The notes under the pieces were generated by a model. That model did not search any database and was not told the DNA's origin. It saw only the letters and a list, made by a program, of their open reading frames with translations. The position numbers and the translations under genes were made by a program. From Bdellovibrionaceae bacterium UBA2351 (GTDB taxonomy: Bacteria; Bdellovibrionota; Bdellovibrionia; Bdellovibrionales; Bdellovibrionaceae), in assembly GCA_002344565.1 (NCBI GenBank), contig DDTZ01000119.1, positions 1 to 5,064 of the forward strand: 5,064 nucleotides of DNA, given 5' to 3'. Below are positions 1-5,064 of this stretch, piece by piece; the stretch's first letter is position 1; every line of letters starts with the position of its first letter.

Positions 1-2
1 AC

Positions 3-2525
3 CAGCTTTCAGATTTGGGTAGTAAGAGAGCCCTTTCTGAGTATGGTAAGTCAAATGGTAGCAAGTCCTTTGTCGACCAGTTTCTCGCGGTTGCTGCCGA
101 AATTGTTATTCCGGCAATTAAGAGCCGGCAGATTTGGTTTCAATTGAATGATTCAGAGAGGGAAATTAAAAAGACTTTTGATTTAGTAAAGAACTTTTCA
201 GGCAGAAAAGAAAATTATGACGCTTATCTTTCTGGAATTTTAGAAGCCATTAAAACTAGTGATCCGGGTTTGTATAAGCAGTCATTTGAAAAGTTTTTTT
301 CAATAAAAGGAAAAGAAAGCTTATATAGGCATAGGTTAATTTTTTTGGGAAAACTTAGAAATGTTGCACCGGTGTGGGCCAATAAAATAGCAAATAGAGA
401 CGAAAACTTTTCAAAATGTGAAGTGCCACAAGAAATCGAATTGGCTTGGACAATCGCTCAATGGAAGTGCGAATTGGACAAGAGAAATGAAGAAAATCCA
501 GGAAAAGTCTCTGAGGAAATTAGGCGAGTTAAGTATGAGCAGCAAATTGTAAATGCGGCCTATATTGAAAAGCTTGCTTGGAAGTTTCAAATTGAAAGAA
601 CAGGCCTTAAGGAACAACAAGCATTAAGTGGTTGGCATCAAATTCAAAATCGAATTACTCAGACGGGGAGAGGAGTTCGAGATGCGGTTTTAATTAAAAC
701 GGCCCGCGAACAATTGAAGCAATGTAAGAATGCAGTTCCCGTTTGGATTATGCCGCTTAAGAAAGTTTTCGAAAGCTATGATTTTACTCGCCCAATGTTC
801 GATATTTTGATTTTAGACGAAGCAAGCCAGAGCGATTTACAAGCTCTTGCCGCTTTTGCATTGGCAAAAAAGGTTATAGTAGTCGGTGACGATCAGCAAG
901 TTACACCATTAGCGATTGGTCAAGAGTTAAATCAAGTTCAAACACTTATAGATGAACATTTGACCGGAATACCAAATAAGCAACTTTATGAAGGTAAGAC
1001 TTCGATTTACGATTTGGCAGCACAATCATTTGGAGAAATTATTCGCTTAGTTGAGCACTTTAGATGTGTCCCAGATATTATTAATTTTTCAAACAACCTA
1101 TCCTATAGAGGGACGATAAAACCGCTGAGAGAGGCGAGTACCGGTCGGTTTATTTCACAAGTCATCGATCATCGAGTAAATGGTAATGAAGTTGGAAAGA
1201 TAAATGAGGTTGAAGCGACTGAGATTGCGTCACTAATATTAGCTATGACTGAAACCAAAGAATATGAAGACTCCTCAATTGGAGTTATATCTCTCTTCGG
1301 TCCAGAGCAGGCACTTTATATTGACAATATTCTTCAAAAACGAATGCCAACAGAAAAATACGTTAAGCACAAGATTTTATGTGGCAACTCTCCGCAATTT
1401 CAAGGTGACGAGCGTAGAGTGATATTTCTTTCCATGGTATGGTCTGCAAGCGAACCACCACTTAGAATGGTACAAAATGAAGTATTTAAGAAAACTTTGA
1501 ACGTGGCTGTTTCTAGAGCGCAAGATCAACTATGGGTCGTAAACTCTCTGAATCCAGAAACAGACCTTCAGCCCGGCGATCTAAGACTTCGACTATTGCA
1601 ACATGCTCGAAACCCCAATGACTTAGAAAATGAAATTAAGCAGACACAGGATAAAGCTGATCCAAAGTCAGTTGTTTTCGAGCAAGGCGTAATTGCCGAC
1701 CTAATGAGAGAGGGATTCAAGGTCTCGCCACAAGTTCGTGTGGGATCTTATACACTTGATATAGTAATGGAGCCGAGGTCTATGCGAGTTGCTATTGAAT
1801 GCGATGGTGATAGGTTTCACACTTCTGAAAACTTAGCAGCAGATATTCAACGCCAAGAGGTGTTGGAAAGGCTTGAATGGAAAATTTTAAGAATTAGGGG
1901 CAGTGACTATTTTAGAAATAAAAAAATGTCGATTGATAGAATAGCAAAGGAACTAGAAGAGTTGGGTATTGAGAGGCTAGGCAATGCACCTAAAGTCGGA
2001 GATGCTTCAAATTATACAGATCCATTAAAGGAAAAAATTCTGAACCTAGCTTTTGAAATAAGGCAAAATTGGAGAAATGAATCCGAAAATTCCGTCCTTG
2101 AAAAAGATTTTCATAGAAAGAAGACAAAACAAAAAAACAGTTCAGCGAAAGTATTCGGAAACTCGGCGGTGGCAGTCAAACCCTCGTTGGAGCTGGATGA
2201 ACAGGAAAGGACAAATACTATATTTGAAAGGCTTAATAAACAACATTCTACAAGTGACCATTTGATCTCGGATGACCTGCAACCGCAAGAAGTTGCCGCC
2301 ATCGTTCTCGAGTCTGAACAAGGAATAATTGAAAAAGTGAAATCCAGGAATATTAATTTCGTGGATCATCGAATGAAAGGCGGAGCATTTTGGATTCTAG
2401 GAGGGGTGGAGTTAGAAAGTGTTGTGAAAGATTTCGCAAAGTCGGGTACGTATTTTATTTTTCTTGAAAAAGGCAGTCGGGCAACTGGTTTTTCTCCAGG
2501 GTGGTACTCCAAAAATGCGAAGTGA
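3..2525 (+). CDS. Large SF1 helicase with C-terminal Vsr/DUF559-like nuclease domain (5' end outside window)
   Basis: The frame is open to the left edge, so this is the C-terminal part of a longer protein (840 residues visible, counted from the codon at nt 3). No Walker A (GxGKT/S) is present, so it must lie upstream. Superfamily 1 motifs follow in order: AVPVWIMPL, then LILDEAS (motif II, D272 E273), VVGDDQQVTP (motif III, near 295), EHFRCVPDIINFSN (near 351), a GVISLFGPEQ segment, FQGDERRVIFLS (motif V, near 466) and NVAVSRAQDQLWVV (motif VI, 500-513). Residues about 559-650 form a PD-(D/E)XK nuclease: YTLDIVM (D586), AIECDGDRFH (E599, D601, H606) and QRQEVLERLEW, the pattern of Vsr/DUF559/MTES_1575 nucleases. 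A lysine-rich linker leads to a last domain (about 775-840) with VDHRMKGGAFWILGG. The likely role is ATP-driven DNA translocation coupled to cleavage. The architecture recalls DUF4011-helicase-Vsr antiphage candidates (Hhe), but DUF4011 itself is not in view. All visible catalytic motifs look intact. Helicase-nuclease assignment is firm; the defence role is inferred. Confidence 0.92.
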   Translation, partial: QLSDLGSKRALSEYGKSNGSKSFVDQFLAVAAEIVIPAIKSRQIWFQLNDSEREIKKTFDLVKNFSGRKENYDAYLSGILEAIKTSDPGLYKQSFEKFFSIKGKESLYRHRLIFLGKLRNVAPVWANKIANRDENFSKCEVPQEIELAWTIAQWKCELDKRNEENPGKVSEEIRRVKYEQQIVNAAYIEKLAWKFQIERTGLKEQQALSGWHQIQNRITQTGRGVRDAVLIKTAREQLKQCKNAVPVWIMPLKKVFESYDFTRPMFDILILDEASQSDLQALAAFALAKKVIVVGDDQQVTPLAIGQELNQVQTLIDEHLTGIPNKQLYEGKTSIYDLAAQSFGEIIRLVEHFRCVPDIINFSNNLSYRGTIKPLREASTGRFISQVIDHRVNGNEVGKINEVEATEIASLILAMTETKEYEDSSIGVISLFGPEQALYIDNILQKRMPTEKYVKHKILCGNSPQFQGDERRVIFLSMVWSASEPPLRMVQNEVFKKTLNVAVSRAQDQLWVVNSLNPETDLQPGDLRLRLLQHARNPNDLENEIKQTQDKADPKSVVFEQGVIADLMREGFKVSPQVRVGSYTLDIVMEPRSMRVAIECDGDRFHTSENLAADIQRQEVLERLEWKILRIRGSDYFRNKKMSIDRIAKELEELGIERLGNAPKVGDASNYTDPLKEKILNLAFEIRQNWRNESENSVLEKDFHRKKTKQKNSSAKVFGNSAVAVKPSLELDEQERTNTIFERLNKQHSTSDHLISDDLQPQEVAAIVLESEQGIIEKVKSRNINFVDHRMKGGAFWILGGVELESVVKDFAKSGTYFIFLEKGSRATGFSPGWYSKNAK

Positions 2526-2694
2526 TTGCGATATATTGGATCTGGTTAATATGACTCTGCATCAGTTGAAGGTTTTTCTGTCTAGTCGATTTCTGGATGG
2601 AAGTATTTTATGTTTTTTGTAGGAGTAAAGTTTAAACTAAAATGATCGAAAATTCAATTAAGTTTGCAGAGAATTCTAATTTAGGAGTGTTAAA

Positions 2695-3042
2695 ATGTTT
2701 CAATCCCATGCGTGTACATTTTTGTTAAATCTTGATACCCCAGATGAACTAAGGCAAGCGAAAGGCCTAAGTGCTGGTATTGGAGATGTGCAGCTAGTTA
2801 GAAAGTTCAGTATTCCTCTATCTCCGGTCAAAGGCCTTAAAGTATTTGATGATAATTGGTACTGTACGATTGAAAGTGTTGAATATTCGAAGCAATTAGG
2901 AATTGTTTGTAAATGTGAACCGCTTTTTTGTAAATCCGATAGTGTTGAAAATTTCGTTAAATCCCTGAAAGAACTGACGGATAGAATGGGGTGGACGATC
3001 CACCACATTCATAGTGAAATTAGAAAGGAAATTAAATTTTAA
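2695..3042 (+). CDS. Hypothetical protein, 115 aa, family not recognised
   Basis: An AGGAG (2683-2687) lies 7 nt before the ATG, which fixes the start and supports translation of this strand over a 102-codon antisense frame (2700-3008). The protein has no signal peptide or membrane segment and is probably cytoplasmic. It begins MFQSHACTFLLNLDTPDELR, has a middle part rich in predicted strands (VQLVRKFSIPLSPVKGLKVF, WYCTIESVEY, LGIVCKCEPLF) and ends in an amphipathic helix-like stretch followed by GWTIHHIHSEIRKEIKF. Four cysteines are present (CTF, YCT and the CKCEP pair), but they do not form a clear zinc-binding set. It lies 169 bp after the helicase-nuclease gene in the same direction and about 50 bp before the IS481 left end. 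It could be an accessory or immunity-type partner of the upstream gene or an unrelated orphan; nothing in the sequence decides this. No GC-rich terminator follows it, only AT-rich DNA. Confidence 0.75.
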   Translation: MFQSHACTFLLNLDTPDELRQAKGLSAGIGDVQLVRKFSIPLSPVKGLKVFDDNWYCTIESVEYSKQLGIVCKCEPLFCKSDSVENFVKSLKELTDRMGWTIHHIHSEIRKEIKF

Positions 3043-3092
3043 ATTTTATTTTTTCGTTTTCATAAAAATGAATTGGCCTAGTTAAGAAAAGC

Positions 3093-3149
3093 GTTTACAG
3101 GACTAGACTTAGCTGAGGAATTATTGAGGCAAGGACTCTCTCGGTTGAG
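3093..3149 (+). repeat. Left terminal inverted repeat of the IS, split by a 33-bp insertion
   Basis: The outer half GTTTACAGGAC (3093-3103) and inner half TCTCTCGGTTGAG (3137-3149) together match the right-end repeat, but they are separated by 33 nt. GGACT occurs at 3100-3104 and again at 3133-3137, so the extra segment is flanked by a 5-bp direct repeat. The inner half alone, CTCTCGGTTGAG, is a perfect 12-bp match to the right end. Confidence 0.6.
3104..3136. repeat. 33-bp extra segment inside the left terminal repeat, flanked by GGACT
   Basis: Deleting this segment restores a contiguous 24-bp left repeat matching the right end. Each copy of GGACT straddles one junction, consistent with a small insertion carrying a 5-bp duplication or with a replication-slippage event. 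It contains TTGAGG (3124-3129), which could act as a weak -35 element for the transposase. Confidence 0.4.
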
Positions 3150-3152
3150 AAT
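3124..3152 (+). promoter_or_regulatory. Weak sigma70-type promoter candidate for the transposase
   Basis: TTGAGG (3124-3129) and GAGAAT (3147-3152) each match four of six consensus bases and are 17 bp apart. A start near 3159-3160 would place the 5' end of the transcript in the loop of the leader hairpin, leaving the ribosome binding site free. The match is weak and in an AT-rich context, so this is tentative. Confidence 0.2.
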
Positions 3153-3193
3153 TTATTTACGACGTAAATTTTCAACACAAAGGAGAAGAGTCC
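3133..3193 (+). promoter_or_regulatory. Composite leader hairpin enclosing the transposase ribosome binding site
   Basis: GGACTCT (3133-3139) is exactly complementary to AGAGTCC (3187-3193), which ends directly before the ATG. Inside it, GTTGAGAATTTAT (3144-3156) pairs over 13 positions, two of them G-U, with GTAAATTTTCAAC (3164-3176), leaving a 7-nt loop. The AAAGGAG ribosome binding site (3179-3185) falls in the internal loop between the two stems. The 5' arm overlaps the left terminal repeat. By analogy with other insertion sequences, such a fold would limit transposase translation from read-through transcripts. Confidence 0.5.
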
Positions 3194-4258
3194 ATGACTC
3201 AACAACAATATATTATTAATCGAAAAGTTAACATTGTCGAGCTTGCCCAGACGTTAGGAAATATCTCTGAGGCATGTCGAAATTTAGGTGTTTCTCGTCA
3301 GCATTATTACGATATCAAATCTGCAATCAATGAAGACGGCATTGAGGGGCTTTTAGAAAAGTCACGAAAAACCCCAAGAATTGCAAATCGCATAAGTCCA
3401 GAGATAGAAAAGAAGATTTTAGATTATTCTCTGGAATTTCCAACACACGGACAGGTCAGAGTTGAGAATGAACTCAAAGCTAGTGGAATCAGAATTAGCG
3501 CTGGTGGTGTACGCGGAGTTTGGGCTAGATACGACATGCTCAAAAAAGGTGATCGCTTAAAACGTCTTGAGAAATTCGCAGCAGAAAGTGGAAAGGTTCT
3601 AACTGAATCGCAGGTTGCTGCACTAGAGAATGCAAAAGAGCAAAAACAAGCTCATGGAGAAATTGAAACATTTCATCCTGGGTTTTTATTTGGGCAAGAT
3701 ACTTACTATGTTGGGTATATAAAAGGTGTTGGAAAAATCTATCAGCAAACAGGCATCGATACGTATAGCAACATGGGATTTGCAAAACTGTACATGGACA
3801 AAACAGCAATTACAGCGGCCGATTTTTTAAACGACAAAGTTCTCCCATTTTTCGATGCCGAGCAAGTTCGTTTGCTTCGCGTTCTTACAGATCGTGGCAC
3901 CGAGTACTCTGGAAAAATCGAGCAGCATCCATATCAATTATTCTTGCATCTTAATGATATTGAACACTCGCGGACCAAAGCGTTTCATCCGCAAACCAAT
4001 GGGTGTACCGAGAGACTAAATCAAATCATTCAGGACGAGTTCTATGCGGTGGCCTTTAGGAAAACGATGTACACCTCCATTGAGCAAATCCAAACCGACC
4101 TTGATACGTTTATGGTCACCTATAACGAAAAACGAACAAATCAGGGCAAACGATGTGTCGGCAGAACACCAAAACAGACGTGGGATGATGGCTACGAACT
4201 TTATAAAAAATATGTGATCGAAAAAACGGAGGTGACAAATGCGGTAGCGACACAATAG
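3194..4258 (+). CDS. IS481-family DDE transposase
   Basis: The 354-residue protein catalyses DNA strand cleavage and transfer at the ends of its insertion sequence. The N-terminal part is a helix-turn-helix region (about 10-60; NISEACRNLGVSRQHYYDIK, then GIEGLLEKSRKTPR), followed by a second DNA-binding winged-helix-like part (about 68-120; TPRIANRISPEIEKKILDYS, HGQVRVENELK). An rve-type catalytic core follows. The acidic triad is visible: D169 in GQDTYYVG, D233 in LTDRGTEYSG and E273 in HPQTNGCTERLNQ, with 39 residues between the second D and the E. The C-terminal YNEKRTNQGKRCVGRTPKQTW motif is typical of IS481/IS3-related proteins. The start is set by AAAGGAG (3179-3185), 8 nt before the ATG. 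There is no frameshift or internal stop, and all key residues are present, so it is probably active. Its leader can fold over the ribosome binding site. A run of six A (4221-4226) near the 3' end could in principle slip into a -1 frame that stays open through the right repeat to 4317. Confidence 0.95.
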   Translation: MTQQQYIINRKVNIVELAQTLGNISEACRNLGVSRQHYYDIKSAINEDGIEGLLEKSRKTPRIANRISPEIEKKILDYSLEFPTHGQVRVENELKASGIRISAGGVRGVWARYDMLKKGDRLKRLEKFAAESGKVLTESQVAALENAKEQKQAHGEIETFHPGFLFGQDTYYVGYIKGVGKIYQQTGIDTYSNMGFAKLYMDKTAITAADFLNDKVLPFFDAEQVRLLRVLTDRGTEYSGKIEQHPYQLFLHLNDIEHSRTKAFHPQTNGCTERLNQIIQDEFYAVAFRKTMYTSIEQIQTDLDTFMVTYNEKRTNQGKRCVGRTPKQTWDDGYELYKKYVIEKTEVTNAVATQ

Positions 4259-4266
4259 ACCACTGG

Positions 4267-4290
4267 CTCAACCGAGAGTGTCTTGTAAAC
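4267..4290 (-). repeat. Right terminal inverted repeat of the IS
   Basis: This 24-bp segment starts CTCAACCGAGAG and ends GTCTTGTAAAC, beginning 8 nt after the transposase stop codon. It is the inverted counterpart of the left-end halves at 3093-3103 and 3137-3149. Homology stops sharply inward of the GAG/CTC edge, as expected for a terminal repeat. An 8-bp inverted pair, TGCGGTAG (4240-4247) and CTACCGCA (4302-4309), brackets it and could close it in a stem. Confidence 0.65.
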
Positions 4291-4357
4291 TCAATTCTAA
4301 ACTACCGCAGGTTATAGACCACCAGCACCTGAAACTTTAACAAACAATCAAACACAA

Positions 4358-4394
4358 GTTGATTTTAAATATGTCTATTAGTATTTGGATCAAC
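4358..4394. repeat. Inverted repeat, 13-bp stem with 10-nt loop
   Basis: GTTGAT then TT then AAATA (4358-4370) pairs with TATTT, GG and ATCAAC (4382-4394); the TT/GG step gives two wobble pairs in RNA. The loop is 4371-4381. No T-run follows on the + strand, so it is not a standard terminator. Function unknown. Confidence 0.4.
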
Positions 4395-4415
4395 ATTCGG
4401 GAGCAGGTCAGTTCT

Positions 4416-4435
4416 CGATCGCTTTTCGGCGATCG
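4416..4435. repeat. Short perfect inverted repeat CGATCGC/GCGATCG
   Basis: A 7-bp perfect stem with a 6-nt loop (TTTTCG). It is the most G+C-rich spot in the spacer. A T-rich tract begins only about 8 nt later and is interrupted, so it could be a weak terminator for transcripts leaving the IS or a protein-binding palindrome. Confidence 0.35.
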
Positions 4436-4608
4436 TTGGAGATTTTGATTCATGTTTTTGTTTTCTATGTATAGCTAACTTATTGTGTTTTCTCTTTTTT
4501 ATTAAAAAAATCTCATATTGAGACTAGGTTTTATTTTTTTCTGTAACTTTTGGCCCCTTCGATTGTATACCTAATGAAAGGCTTATGAATTTCTAAAAAG
4601 GAGTAATT

Positions 4609-4830
4609 ATGAAGAATTTAGTAACTGCTTTATTGGTATGTTTAATGGGGTTCTCTGTAGTTTCGTTTGCCGACCAGGACGACCGTAAAGAACGTCGCGA
4701 AGACAGACAAGATAATCGTCAAGAGCGCCGTGAAATGAGACAAGATAATCGTCAAGAGCGCAGAGAAAACCGTAAAGAAAACAGAAAAGAGCGTCGCGAA
4801 AAACGCAAAGACCGTCGAAACAGCAAATAA
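4609..4830 (+). CDS. Small exported protein built of 11-residue Arg/Glu-rich repeats
   Basis: The 73-residue product starts at an ATG with AAGGAG (4598-4603) 5 nt upstream. Residues 1-21 are a Sec signal peptide (MKNLV, hydrophobic LLVCLMGFSVV, cleavage after SFA), so the mature part is periplasmic or secreted. The cysteine at 11 is not in a proper lipobox. The mature part is an 11-residue tandem repeat: units at 22-32, 33-43, 44-54 and 55-65, plus a partial unit 66-73, on the pattern R-(Q/K)-(D/E)-N-R-(Q/K)-E-R-R-E-x. It is almost wholly charged with a net positive balance, and a long single helix is likely. The middle units share an exact 23-bp DNA repeat. Similar short RE/RD-rich exported proteins are widespread but mostly uncharacterised. 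Possible roles are envelope or nucleic-acid/polyanion binding or metal-stress response; none is shown. It ends just before a bidirectional terminator and has no co-directional partner. Confidence 0.85.
   Translation: MKNLVTALLVCLMGFSVVSFADQDDRKERREDRQDNRQERREMRQDNRQERRENRKENRKERREKRKDRRNSK
4672..4827 (+). repeat. 33-bp (11-codon) in-frame tandem repeat, four units plus a partial
   Basis: Units start at 4672, 4705, 4738, 4771 and 4804 (partial). An identical 23-bp run occurs at 4705-4727 and 4738-4760 (begins AGACAAGATAATCG), exactly one period apart. The outer units are diverged at DNA level but keep the protein pattern. Confidence 0.85.
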
Positions 4831-4848
4831 TTTTAAATATAAAAAACT

Positions 4849-4885
4849 AACCCAAGATGTGGTTCTTAGAACTGCATCTTGGGTT
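4849..4885. terminator. Bidirectional rho-independent terminator
   Basis: AACCCAAGATG (4849-4859) pairs perfectly over 11 bp with CATCTTGGGTT (4875-4885). An inner GTTC/GAAC stem with a TTA loop is stacked beyond a 2x2 mismatch. Five T (4884-4888) serve the + strand gene; an A-rich run (4841-4850) reads as T on the - strand and serves the convergent gene. Position between two converging stop codons supports the call. Confidence 0.85.
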
Positions 4886-4892
4886 TTTCATT

Positions 4893-5064
4893 TTACTTAG
4901 AAACTTTTTTTACAGTAGCTAATTTAGCTGCAATTTCTTTCTCTTTTCCAGCACATACTACATGACCAAACCCACCGGTGCTTTTGCCGTTGTTTACGTC
5001 GTAGATAATTTGATCGTCCTTAGTCGGGCTTACGCCTGCTGGAACGTAATCAAGATTCAAGGCC
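4893..5064 (-). CDS. 3' end of an unidentified gene (56 C-terminal residues visible)
   Basis: On the - strand the frame runs from the right edge to a TAA stop (complement of TTA at 4893-4895). The visible residues begin ALNLDYVPAGVSPTKDDQII, continue with YDVNNGKSTGGFGHVVCAGK and end in a lysine-rich tail EKEIAAKLATVKKVSK. The composition is that of a real protein, and the terminator placed just after the stop supports it. The start and any signal peptide lie beyond the window. One cysteine is present in HVVCAGKE. I do not recognise the family; it could be a small exported or cytoplasmic protein. It converges on the repeat-protein gene and shares its terminator. Confidence 0.7.
   Translation of the reverse strand, partial: ALNLDYVPAGVSPTKDDQIIYDVNNGKSTGGFGHVVCAGKEKEIAAKLATVKKVSK

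Larger units (their letters stand above)
3093..4290 (+). mobile_element. IS481-family insertion sequence, about 1.2 kb, one intact transposase
   Basis: A single DDE transposase gene is bracketed by imperfect inverted repeats. The right repeat (4267-4290), reverse-complemented, matches the left end at 22 of 24 positions if a 33-nt segment (3104-3136) is removed from the left copy. The shared pattern is GTTTACA-R-GAC-W followed by CTCTCGGTTGAG. The length of about 1.2 kb fits the family. No convincing target-site duplication is visible beside these ends, so the outer boundaries are uncertain by some tens of bases. The missing duplication also suggests an old or rearranged copy. It is inserted between a hypothetical gene and a small exported-protein gene and interrupts neither. 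Confidence 0.75.
4291..4608. other. Non-coding stretch between the IS and the small exported-protein gene
   Basis: No supportable gene is seen on either strand. The left part has a second TAGACCAC (4315-4322), repeating the eight bases at 4256-4263 around the transposase stop. It holds a 13-bp hairpin (4358-4394) and a short G+C-containing hairpin (4416-4435). The right part (4441-4560) is very T-rich and includes a short TCTCA/TGAGA hairpin. The promoter of the downstream gene must lie here, but no convincing -35/-10 pair stands out; TATACC near 4566 is the best -10-like element. Confidence 0.6.

Noticed and set aside
15..17. TTG at 15 as the real start of the helicase-nuclease
   Set aside because: The frame is open through the left edge, there is no ribosome binding site in the 14 upstream bases, and the protein would lack the indispensable Walker A motif.
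2111..2369. Reverse-strand frames opposite the helicase linker
   Set aside because: They overlap each other and lie entirely antisense to a clear coding region; cysteine-, serine- and phenylalanine-rich composition is typical of antisense shadow.
2551..2622. 23-codon frame as a functional small gene
   Set aside because: No ribosome binding site and only a short LysR-like start; kept as a finding, not annotated as a gene.
2700..3008. 102-codon reverse-strand frame opposite the orphan gene
   Set aside because: The + strand frame is slightly longer and has a well-spaced AGGAG; the reverse frame has no comparable site and odd composition.
3540..4255. Reverse-strand frames opposite the transposase
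   Set aside because: The + strand encodes an intact IS481 transposase with all catalytic residues; these are shadows.
4358..4394. Integron attC-like site
   Set aside because: The arms read GTT...AAC rather than the RYYYAAC...GTTRRRY order of attC, and there is no cassette structure around it.
4639..4641. Lipoprotein lipobox at Cys11 of the exported protein
   Set aside because: The preceding residues LLV do not fit the usual L-(A/S)-(G/A)-C, and the cysteine sits in the middle of the hydrophobic core; SFA followed by D is a better signal peptidase I site.
4672..4827. CRISPR-like repeat array
   Set aside because: The repeats are in-frame 33-bp coding units with no spacers, so they are protein repeats.

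Overview
The window is A+T-rich (about 40% G+C by eye) and bacterial, with strong AGGAG-type ribosome binding sites and Sec signal-peptide logic in one gene. The source is probably a Gram-negative proteobacterium or a relative such as a Bdellovibrionota-like lineage, but that is a guess from style and composition; no marker gene fixes the taxon. The gene mix (a large helicase-nuclease, an orphan small gene and an insertion sequence) looks like an accessory or defence-island segment that gives way on the right to ordinary small-gene territory.

Layout. (1) Positions 3-2525, + strand: the C-terminal 840 residues of a large superfamily 1 DNA helicase. Its N-terminus and Walker A motif lie left of the window. 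The helicase motifs are followed by a PD-(D/E)XK nuclease domain of the Vsr/DUF559/MTES_1575 kind and a small conserved-looking C-terminal domain. This resembles single-protein antiphage candidates built as DUF4011-helicase-Vsr. (2) Positions 2526-2694: a spacer that includes a short LysR-like start peptide, probably fortuitous. (3) Positions 2695-3042, +: a 115-residue protein of unknown family with a good ribosome binding site. (4) About 3093-4290, +: an IS481-family insertion sequence with an intact 354-residue DDE transposase and 24-bp imperfect terminal inverted repeats. The left repeat appears to be split by a 33-bp insertion flanked by GGACT. (5) Positions 4291-4608: non-coding DNA with several hairpins. 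(6) Positions 4609-4830, +: a 73-residue, very highly charged exported protein made of an exact 11-residue tandem repeat. (7) Positions 4849-4885: a bidirectional terminator shared with a convergent - strand gene whose 3' end fills 4893-5064.

How the parts relate. The helicase-nuclease and the 115-residue gene run in the same direction but are 169 bp apart, so co-transcription is possible but not shown. The IS is a separate mobile unit. The most striking untyped signal is its leader. The left terminal repeat region can base-pair with the sequence just before the transposase start codon, forming a composite hairpin around the ribosome binding site in any transcript entering from outside. A weak internal promoter candidate would start transcripts inside the hairpin loop and so escape this. 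The other unusual item is the hendecad-repeat exported protein. No CRISPR array, rRNA or tRNA gene was seen.
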